Assembly: GCA_021820025.1 (NCBI GenBank)
Contig: JAKAEF010000034.1
Coordinates: forward strand, 1 to 9,295
Length of the DNA: 9,295 nucleotides
Origin: a bacterium
GTDB lineage: Bacteria; Patescibacteriota; Microgenomatia; Levybacterales; UBA12049
Direction: 5' to 3'
The notes beneath the pieces are model-generated. The model searched no databases and was not told where the DNA came from. It saw nothing but the letters and a program-made list of their open reading frames with translations. Below, one piece after another: positions 1-6,234 of this stretch (its first letter is position 1; each line of letters starts with the position of its first letter). The position numbers and the translations under genes were made by a program.

Positions 1-648
1 TTCTGCTTGAGAGTCTATTTGTGCAGTAGGAATAGTAAAATCAAGAGGGACACTGGTACTAACTTCCGGTTCTAAAGTATAAAAAGTTAAAAGATTATTT
101 GCCTTATTACCAAAAAATAAATCAAGATCTTTTTCAAAACTTTGTGTTCTGTTAACTAGAACCGTACCCAGTACAGATGTATTTATAGAATCTTTCACCT
201 GACCAGAGATTGGTAAGACGGTTAAACTTGTCAGTAAAAATGCAAAAAGAATAAGTCCAGAAAAAAGTCCTGGAATAATACCTAACAAGTGGTTTGATTT
301 CGAAAGGCCTGTTGGCACCATAAATGTATTTTTTTTGATTTGCCTAGTTAATCTCTCTTGAAAAAATCGCAAAAGCATTTCTGTGAATATTGCTGCAAAT
401 ATAAAACCAATAGCATGTGCTATGTTTTGCTGAAGATGAATTGTTTTACCAAGCAAATCTCCAAGAGGACCATATAATTTAAGTCCAGCAATAAAGGAAA
501 GTAAAAAAGTTACAATATCAAATAAACTGGCAATAAGACCTGTGGTATATCCTTCTATAATAAAAAAGACTGAAGCAAGAATAAGTATCCAATCTATCCA
601 ATTCAGTTTTGTTATATACGTAAAAAAAATTTCTAGAATTGCCTGCAT
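1..648 (-). CDS. CvpA-family membrane protein, N-terminal 216 residues (cut by window edge)
   Basis: Translating the minus strand from the ATG at 648-646 gives an open frame of 216 codons that reaches position 1 without a stop, so the C-terminus is missing. The N-terminus looks like the CvpA (colicin V production) family: an NWIDWILI start at residues 16-23, then hydrophobic segments at about 17-33, 36-61, 80-99 and 124-148, with the family-typical Gly/Leu-rich stretch GLIASLFDIV at 41-50. After the fourth segment the protein leaves the membrane (from about residue 150) and continues with a polar, outside-type sequence to the cut. CvpA-family proteins often have about 160-200 residues, so this one carries an extra C-terminal part of unknown length. 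In some bacteria such an extension is a CAP/SCP domain, which cannot be confirmed here. It is divergent from the first PBP gene across a 58-bp gap. A TATAAT lies 6 nt before the ATG and there is no Shine-Dalgarno, which supports this start. CvpA function is poorly defined; envelope-linked roles are known. Confidence 0.85.
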   Translation of the reverse strand, partial: MQAILEIFFTYITKLNWIDWILILASVFFIIEGYTTGLIASLFDIVTFLLSFIAGLKLYGPLGDLLGKTIHLQQNIAHAIGFIFAAIFTEMLLRFFQERLTRQIKKNTFMVPTGLSKSNHLLGIIPGLFSGLILFAFLLTSLTVLPISGQVKDSINTSVLGTVLVNRTQSFEKDLDLFFGNKANNLLTFYTLEPEVSTSVPLDFTIPTAQIDSQAE

Positions 649-654
649 AATGCT

Positions 655-660
655 ATTATA
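655..660 (-). promoter_or_regulatory. -10 element (TATAAT) for the CvpA-family gene, leaderless arrangement
   Basis: On the minus strand a perfect TATAAT is followed by AGCATT and then the ATG at 648. Sigma-70-type transcription starts about 7 nt after the -10 hexamer, which falls on or next to the A of the ATG, so the mRNA would have essentially no leader. No convincing -35 is seen at 16-18 bp spacing (the best candidate is T-rich). The region between 649 and 706 also holds the promoter of the divergent PBP gene. Confidence 0.6.
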
Positions 661-691
661 GAGATCTTTCTTACAAAAAAGAAGCAGAGCA

Positions 692-700
692 TGGTATTAT
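692..700 (+). promoter_or_regulatory. Extended -10 element (TGGTATTAT) for the first PBP gene, leaderless arrangement
   Basis: TGG followed by TATTAT matches the extended -10 pattern (TGn plus hexamer). It is followed by six bases (TAGAGT) and the ATG at 707, so the predicted start of transcription coincides with the start codon. There is no purine-rich Shine-Dalgarno between promoter and ATG. A weak -35-like TTACAA lies at 671-676 with 18-bp spacing. The spacing from hexamer to ATG is the same as on the opposite strand for the CvpA-family gene. Confidence 0.6.
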
Positions 701-706
701 TAGAGT

Positions 707-2881
707 ATGCCAAAAAGAATTACTATGGCCTCTCTCCCCAACCTTTTAAAGAAATTTTTTAAGAAACAATGGAAAATACTTATTCCAATTCTTCTTGTCT
801 TTATTGGTTTTTATTGGTTTATATTACGAGACCTTCCTTCTCCAACAAAATTATCAAGTACATCTATTCCTCAATCAACACAAATTTTTGATAGAAACGG
901 AAAATTATTGTATACAATTTACAACAATAAAAATCAGACTTTTTTGCCTCTTAACGCTATTCCTAAAACAGTACAACATGCAACAATTGCAATAGAAGAT
1001 AAAGACTTTTACAAGCATGGACCAATTGACCTAAGAGGTATTGCAAGAGCATTTATTTCTACTGTTTTTAGAAAACAAATTCAAGGCGGATCTACCATTA
1101 CCCAGCAACTTGTTAAAAACACTCTTCTTTCTCCTGAGCAAACCATAACAAGAAAAATCAGAGAAGCTATTTTGTCCTTTGCAACAGAAATGTTGTATCC
1201 CAAAGACAAAATTTTAGAATTATATCTTAATCAAATTCCCTATGGAGGGACAGCCTATGGCATTGAAGCAGCAGCGCAAACATATTTTGGCAAACATGCA
1301 AAGGATTTAGATTTAGCAGAAAGCGCACTTTTGGCAGGACTTCCAGAAGCACCAAGCGCATTTAGTCCTTTTGGATCTCATCCCGAACTAGCCAAAGAAA
1401 GACAGACACAAGTATTAACCGATATGTATCAGCAAGGATACATTACAAAAGCACAAGAACAACAAGCACTGGCAGAACAATTAAAATATCAAAAATTTGC
1501 CAATGTTATTCAAGCTCCTCATTTTTCTTTGTACATAAAAGACTTACTGGTTAAGCAATATGGCGAACAAATGGTTGATGAAGGAGGACTTAGGGTAACA
1601 ACAAGTTTGGATTTAGACATACAAAATTATGCTCAGGATGTTGTTGCAAAAGAAATTAATGGACTAAAAGGCTATCACGTAACAAACGGAGCAGCTATGG
1701 TCACAAACCCAGCAACTGGAGAAATTTTGGCAATGGTTGGAAGCCGTAATTACTTTGATACAACAAATACTGATGGGAATGTAAATGTAACTCTTATGCA
1801 TAGACAACCAGGTAGTTCTATTAAACCAATTACCTACGCATTGGGTCTTATTGATGGATACACAGCAGCAACACCATTTGTTGATGAGCCTATCTGCTTC
1901 CCTAATCCTGATCACACACAATATTGTCCTGGCAATTATGACGGCAAATTTCATGGTGTTGAACAAATGAGATATTCTTTGGGAAATTCTTTTAATATAC
2001 CAGCTGTAAAAATGCTTAAAGCAGTTGGCGTTGATGCAATGGCAGCAACTGCCTCTGCAATGGGAATAACAACTCTTAATAATCCCGAAAGATATGGCCT
2101 TTCACTAACTCTTGGAGGGGGAGAAATTACAATGGTAGATATGGTGACTGCATATGGCGTTTTTGCAAATGGCGGATATAGAATAGATCTTCATCCAATT
2201 CTAAAAGTAACAGATAGCAAAGGGCATGTGCTGCAACAGTACAAACCATTACCAAGTCCAATATTTGGAAAACAAGTATTACCAGAAGGAGTTGCATATA
2301 TTATTTCAGACATGCTTGCAGATAATGGGGCAAGACTGGTCGATTTTGGCGCAAATAATGCCTTAGTTATCCCGGGTAAAACAGTAAGCGCAAAAACAGG
2401 AACAACAAATGATTTTAGAGACAATTGGACATTTGGATATACTCCTTCGTATGTCGTAGGTTCTTGGGTTGGGAATAATGATAATAGCCCAATGAATGCA
2501 ATTGCATCTGGAATTACTGGTGCTGCACCTATCTGGCATAATATTATGGTTCATTTATTACAAAATAAACCAGATGAAAAACCTCAAAAGCCGGCAAACG
2601 TTTACCAAAAAGTTATTTGTTCTATTTCTGGACTTATTCCCCAACCAGAAGGAAATCCTAATCGCTGTGCAACAAGAAATGAATACTTTATTGCGGGAAC
2701 AGAACCGAAAAAAGTAGAAGGAATGGAAAATGTATGGATAGATAAATCAACACAAGATTTGGCAAAACCAGGTCAAACAGATAACGTAGAGTTAAAACCA
2801 GAACTTGTTGTAACCGATCCAATAGGAGAAAGATACTGTCTAACATGCAATCATCCTGTTACCCCAACTCCTACTCCATAA
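707..2881 (+). CDS. Class A penicillin-binding protein 1 (GT51 glycosyltransferase / transpeptidase)
   Basis: This 724-residue protein should polymerise lipid II into glycan strands and cross-link the peptides on the outer face of the membrane. A basic N-terminus (1-22) is followed by one membrane segment (about 23-40). The GT51 domain spans about 58-235: EDKDFY with catalytic Glu97, GGSTITQQL (128-135), KIREA with the second glutamate Glu153, and ELYLNQIPYGG (171-181). The transpeptidase domain spans about 325-620: SSIK with nucleophile Ser370 and Lys373, the SFN motif (428-430) and KTGTT (563-567). The tail (about 624-724) has four cysteines (638, 654, 711, 714) and ends in a Pro/Thr run. 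All catalytic motifs are intact. The start at 707 is chosen because a -10 element lies 6 nt upstream; an in-frame ATG at 725 is the alternative. The next gene is a paralogue 68 bp downstream. Family assignment is secure; the role of the tail is unknown. Confidence 0.97.
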   Translation: MPKRITMASLPNLLKKFFKKQWKILIPILLVFIGFYWFILRDLPSPTKLSSTSIPQSTQIFDRNGKLLYTIYNNKNQTFLPLNAIPKTVQHATIAIEDKDFYKHGPIDLRGIARAFISTVFRKQIQGGSTITQQLVKNTLLSPEQTITRKIREAILSFATEMLYPKDKILELYLNQIPYGGTAYGIEAAAQTYFGKHAKDLDLAESALLAGLPEAPSAFSPFGSHPELAKERQTQVLTDMYQQGYITKAQEQQALAEQLKYQKFANVIQAPHFSLYIKDLLVKQYGEQMVDEGGLRVTTSLDLDIQNYAQDVVAKEINGLKGYHVTNGAAMVTNPATGEILAMVGSRNYFDTTNTDGNVNVTLMHRQPGSSIKPITYALGLIDGYTAATPFVDEPICFPNPDHTQYCPGNYDGKFHGVEQMRYSLGNSFNIPAVKMLKAVGVDAMAATASAMGITTLNNPERYGLSLTLGGGEITMVDMVTAYGVFANGGYRIDLHPILKVTDSKGHVLQQYKPLPSPIFGKQVLPEGVAYIISDMLADNGARLVDFGANNALVIPGKTVSAKTGTTNDFRDNWTFGYTPSYVVGSWVGNNDNSPMNAIASGITGAAPIWHNIMVHLLQNKPDEKPQKPANVYQKVICSISGLIPQPEGNPNRCATRNEYFIAGTEPKKVEGMENVWIDKSTQDLAKPGQTDNVELKPELVVTDPIGERYCLTCNHPVTPTPTP

Positions 2882-2913
2882 AAATTCCCCTTTTTTTACG
2901 AATATTGTTTTTG

Positions 2914-2919
2914 TATAAT
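2914..2919 (+). promoter_or_regulatory. -10 element (TATAAT) for the second PBP gene
   Basis: A perfect TATAAT sits in the 68-bp gap between the two PBP genes, 30 nt before the ATG at 2950. Transcription from it would start near 2926 and give a leader of about 24 nt with no Shine-Dalgarno. At 17-bp spacing the -35 position is only a T run (2891-2896). The gap has a T tract at 2891-2897 but no stem before it, so read-through from the first PBP gene is also possible. Confidence 0.5.
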
Positions 2920-2949
2920 GCATTTTGATCCCGTTGCCTACTCGTTTCT

Positions 2950-5082
2950 ATGGAATTTATACGAAAAGTTGTATTATTTACTGCTCAAGGCCTAACCGAA
3001 ATTGGAAATTTTGTTATTTTTTTGCTTACTTCGATTCTTTCTTTTTCAAAAAAAATAATAAAAAAATCAAAACATAGAAAGAAAGGGAAACAGGTAACCA
3101 TATTCCCTCTTCCAATTAGTATTAAATTAAAATATTTTTTCTTAGGAACACTTTTTTCTTTTATCTTTTTCTTTATCCCTATTATTATAGTTGTCACCCT
3201 ACAAACATTACCAAATCCGTCACAACTTTCCTCAAATCTTGCTCCACAAACAACAAAAATTTATGACAGAAATGGAGTCTTGTTATATCAAATGTATGCA
3301 AATCAAAATAGGACAATTGTTCCGCTAAGTGATGTTCCAAAATACTTACAAGATGCAACCATTGCAATTGAAGATAAAAATTTTTACAAAAATCCGGGAT
3401 TTGATATTCAGGCAATTCTTCGCGCAGCAATATCCGACATTTCTGGTCAAGGATTTCAGGGAGGATCAACTATTACACAACAACTTATTAAATCTTCTTT
3501 GCTTACCCCTCAACAAACTATAGAGAGAAAAATTCAAGAGGTCATTCTTGCATTCTGGGCAGAAAAAATTTATACCAAAAATCAAATTTTAACTATGTAT
3601 TTTAATCAAGTCCCCTATGGAGGAACCGCCTGGGGTGTGGAAGCAGCAGCGCAAACGTATTTTGGGAAAAACGTAAAGGATTTAGATTTGGCACAATGTG
3701 CTTTTTTAGCAGGAATGCCTCAGGCACCAACAACCTATTCCCCCTTTGGCAGCAATCCTAATTTATGGAAAAAACGACAGGAAGAAGTGCTCTCAAGAAT
3801 GCAACAGCTGCGATACATTACAAAAGATCAACAAGAACAAGCAAATGCAGAAAAATTAACATTTGTTGAAGAACAAACACCTTTTTTTGCCCCCCATTTT
3901 GTGTGGTATATAAAAGATTTATTAGTTAAAAAATACGGACTTCCTCTTGTTGAAAAAGGAGGACTACAGGTAATTACTTCGTTAGATTTAAAAACACAAC
4001 AAATAGCACAAAATGTTGTCAGCCAAGAAGTAAATAAAGATGCATATTTAAATTTGACCAATGGAGCAGCACTTATTACCAATCCAACAAATGGAGATAT
4101 TTTGGCAATGGTTGGAAGTAGCGATTATAACAATCCTGTTGACGGCAAATTTAATGTCACAACAGCAATTAGACAACCGGGAAGTACAATAAAATTAGTT
4201 ACGTATGCTGCTGCTCTTTCTCATGGATTTACAGCTGCAACAATATTAGATGATAGCCCAGTAAGTTTTCCTTCCTATCCAGGGGGCCCATTATATACAC
4301 CTGTTAATTATGATGGTAAATTTCATGGCAGGGTTCCACTACGAATTGCTTTGGGAAATTCTTTTAATATACCAGCAGTCAAAACATTACAAGCAATCGG
4401 CGTAGATACCTTTATAGATTACGGGAAAAGAATGGGTCTTTCTCATTTAGGAAACGCAAAAGAGTATGGCCTTTCTGCCACTCTTGGTGCTGTAAATACA
4501 ACCATGATTGATATGGCAACTGCATATGGGACTGTTGCAAACAGCGGCAATAGAATTGACCTTAATCCAATATTAAAAATAACTGATGGACAAGGCAACA
4601 TCTTAGAACAAAAACAACCAACAGAAGGAGTAAATGTCTTAGATAAAGGAGTTGCCTTTATTTTATCTAATATTCTTGCGGATAATAACGCAAGACTTTG
4701 GGAATTTGGACCAAACTCACCGTTAGTAATCCCAGGGCATACTGTGAGTGTAAAAACAGGAACAACAGACGACAAGCGGGATAATTGGACGATTGGATAT
4801 ACAAGTACTGGAAACAGGCTTGTTGCCGTGTGGGTTGGTAATAATAACAATTCTCCCATGAGTCAAGTTTTAGCATCTGGGATTACCGGTGCTGCCCCAA
4901 TATGGCATGGTATTATGGCGAATCTTTTAGCAGATAAACAGGATCATAAACCTAAAATTCCTGACGATATCGTTATTAAAACTTGTGGATCAACTTCTGA
5001 ATATTTTTTAAAAGGAACAGATCAAGGGGTAAGCTGCGGATGGCTACCAACAACAGGAACACCCTCTCCTACGCCTCAATAA
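2950..5082 (+). CDS. Class A penicillin-binding protein 2 (GT51 / transpeptidase), with extra N-terminal hydrophobic segment
   Basis: This 710-residue protein is a paralogue of the preceding gene, collinear with it from about residue 86. GT51 domain (about 102-285): EDKNFY with Glu141, GGSTITQQL (171-179), KIQEV with Glu197, and NQVPYGG (219-225). Transpeptidase (about 370-660): STIK with Ser412 and Lys415, SFN (471-473), and KTGTT (602-606). All catalytic residues are present. It differs from the first PBP at both ends. The N-terminus is about 45 residues longer, with a hydrophobic stretch at about 8-32, a Lys/Arg-rich linker (34-47) and the main membrane anchor at about 62-85. The tail is shorter, with cysteines only at 679 and 696 and a Pro/Thr/Ser end. 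The start at 2950 is the only ATG before residue 116. The stop overlaps the end of the convergent epimerase gene by 14 bp. Probably a second wall synthase with different partners or timing (inference). Confidence 0.96.
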   Translation: MEFIRKVVLFTAQGLTEIGNFVIFLLTSILSFSKKIIKKSKHRKKGKQVTIFPLPISIKLKYFFLGTLFSFIFFFIPIIIVVTLQTLPNPSQLSSNLAPQTTKIYDRNGVLLYQMYANQNRTIVPLSDVPKYLQDATIAIEDKNFYKNPGFDIQAILRAAISDISGQGFQGGSTITQQLIKSSLLTPQQTIERKIQEVILAFWAEKIYTKNQILTMYFNQVPYGGTAWGVEAAAQTYFGKNVKDLDLAQCAFLAGMPQAPTTYSPFGSNPNLWKKRQEEVLSRMQQLRYITKDQQEQANAEKLTFVEEQTPFFAPHFVWYIKDLLVKKYGLPLVEKGGLQVITSLDLKTQQIAQNVVSQEVNKDAYLNLTNGAALITNPTNGDILAMVGSSDYNNPVDGKFNVTTAIRQPGSTIKLVTYAAALSHGFTAATILDDSPVSFPSYPGGPLYTPVNYDGKFHGRVPLRIALGNSFNIPAVKTLQAIGVDTFIDYGKRMGLSHLGNAKEYGLSATLGAVNTTMIDMATAYGTVANSGNRIDLNPILKITDGQGNILEQKQPTEGVNVLDKGVAFILSNILADNNARLWEFGPNSPLVIPGHTVSVKTGTTDDKRDNWTIGYTSTGNRLVAVWVGNNNNSPMSQVLASGITGAAPIWHGIMANLLADKQDHKPKIPDDIVIKTCGSTSEYFLKGTDQGVSCGWLPTTGTPSPTPQ

Positions 5083-5728
5083 GAGAGCAAAGGTTTTGGT
5101 ATTGTGCAGAAGGATTTTCTCCTTGATTAAAAATATATCCTGTACTTACAAACCGAGTTGCCCCTGCCTGTTTTGCCAAAACTATATTTGTTTCACTTAT
5201 TCCTCCATCTACTTCTATAGGAAGTAATGGATCTTTTTCCCGTAACTGTTTTACTTTCTCAAGCATTTCAGGTAAAAAACTTTGATTTGAAAATCCTGCT
5301 TTAACCGTCATAACAAAAGCAAAATCCACGTCTTCTAAGCTAGGCATTGCAGAAAATGAGGTTGTACTATCTAAGGCAAGACCCACCTCTCCTAGCATTT
5401 GTCCTTTTGCGACAAATTCTGGTATGTCTTTCATTTTTTCTATTTGTCCAATAAACCGTCTAAATCCTGCATCTGCAAAAGACTGTAAATAATCAACAGG
5501 ATTAGCTACCATCATATGTACTTCAAAGATAAAATCCTTTGTATATTTTGCAAAAGGAGCAGGATCCATAAATGTTTTATTTGGGGCAAAAATTCCGTCT
5601 AATAAATCAATATGCACAGATGTTGCAAAGGGTTTAATAATTTCCAATTTTTTCTCAATAGATGCAAAATCCTTCTCTAAGATACCTGGAATAATTTCTA
5701 AATGTAGTTTATTTGGGATCTTTGCCAT
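5069..5728 (-). CDS. rpe: Ribulose-phosphate 3-epimerase family protein (divergent)
   Basis: This 219-residue protein is the size of a complete Rpe, a TIM barrel that interconverts ribulose-5-P and xylulose-5-P. The four expected metal/acid-base residues align: His39 and Asp41 in VHIDLLDG (38-45), His71 in EVHMMV (69-74), and Asp174 in EVDGGI (172-177). Several usually conserved positions differ: PSIL reads PGIL (14-17), the HVDVMDG methionine is Leu43, the later FHxE histidine is missing (FIGQIEK, 92-98), NPGFGGQ reads KAGFSNQ (143-149), and the AGSAIF phosphate loop reads STGYIF (195-200). It is the last gene of the kinase-isomerase-epimerase operon, starting 2 nt after the isomerase stop. 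This placement favours a sugar-phosphate epimerase; hexulose-6-P epimerase (AlsE-like) is an alternative. The family is clear, but the exact substrate and activity are not. Confidence 0.85.
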   Translation of the reverse strand: MAKIPNKLHLEIIPGILEKDFASIEKKLEIIKPFATSVHIDLLDGIFAPNKTFMDPAPFAKYTKDFIFEVHMMVANPVDYLQSFADAGFRRFIGQIEKMKDIPEFVAKGQMLGEVGLALDSTTSFSAMPSLEDVDFAFVMTVKAGFSNQSFLPEMLEKVKQLREKDPLLPIEVDGGISETNIVLAKQAGATRFVSTGYIFNQGENPSAQYQNLCSLIEA

Positions 5729-5730
5729 GA

Positions 5731-6234
5731 CTATATTTTTTGTTCAATTTCTTTGATTTTATTTATTCTTCTAATATGTCTTGCATCACCTGGAAATGGA
5801 GTAGTAAGCCATTGCGTAACCGCTTGTATTGCTTCTTCATCGGTTAAAAGTCTTGCACCAAGAGAAAGAATATTTGAGTCATTATGTTCACGTGTTAGTC
5901 GTATCATTTCAAAGGGATCATCACTTGACCGACCATTTGCATCTACTGCATGAGGAGCAATTCTTGGAGCATAAAAAAGAGCTGCTCGTACATTTTTATA
6001 CTTATTTGCAACCATTGCCTCTGCTTGACCTGACCCTCCAAAAACAATACCTCGATCTGTGGGGTTTTTTGAAATTGCCTCTCCAACTTTAGAGATAAAG
6101 TCAGGGTAGTCATCTTCTTTATCAAATGTATATGCTCCACAATCCTCTACTGTGTATCCTTCTTCTGTTAAATATTTTTTAATTTTTTCTTTTAACTCAA
6201 AACCAGCGTGATCAGTCCCTAAGTACACTTTCAT
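5731..6234 (-). CDS. rpiB: RpiB/LacAB-family sugar-phosphate isomerase (Glu-type active site)
   Basis: At 167 residues this is slightly longer than a usual RpiB (about 145-160), which isomerises ribose-5-P and ribulose-5-P. Visible motifs: GTDHAGF near the N-terminus (6-12), DYPDF (42-46), the active-site loop GGSGQAE (66-72) followed by VANK, and REHNDSNILSLGAR (115-128). The loop lacks the cysteine of E. coli-type RpiB and carries Glu72 four residues after Ser68. This matches the spacing of the mycobacterial type, in which that glutamate acts as the base. Residues about 91-110 form an insertion between the FYAP strand and the REHN motif. The start ATG overlaps the kinase stop (ATGA), and AGGA at 6243-6240 lies 5 nt upstream, so it is probably translated by coupling plus a Shine-Dalgarno. 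Allose-6-P or galactose-6-P isomerase are alternative activities within the family. Confidence 0.93.
   Translation of the reverse strand: MKVYLGTDHAGFELKEKIKKYLTEEGYTVEDCGAYTFDKEDDYPDFISKVGEAISKNPTDRGIVFGGSGQAEAMVANKYKNVRAALFYAPRIAPHAVDANGRSSDDPFEMIRLTREHNDSNILSLGARLLTDEEAIQAVTQWLTTPFPGDARHIRRINKIKEIEQKI

Noticed and set aside
667..684. TTCTT/AAGAA palindrome between the divergent promoters as an operator
   Set aside because: It is short, imperfect and A/T-only apart from single C and G positions, so chance explains it in this composition.
2882..2900. T tract after the first PBP gene as an intrinsic terminator
   Set aside because: No stem precedes the T run, so it lacks the hairpin needed for a terminator call.
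4443..4859. A 138-codon open frame on the minus strand inside the second PBP gene
   Set aside because: It lies opposite a strongly supported coding region with catalytic motifs, has no promoter or start context, and its composition is that of an antisense shadow.
5064..5087. CTCTC/GAGAG inverted repeat at the PBP/epimerase junction as a terminator
   Set aside because: The stem has only 5 bp with a 14-nt loop, and no T tract follows on either strand.
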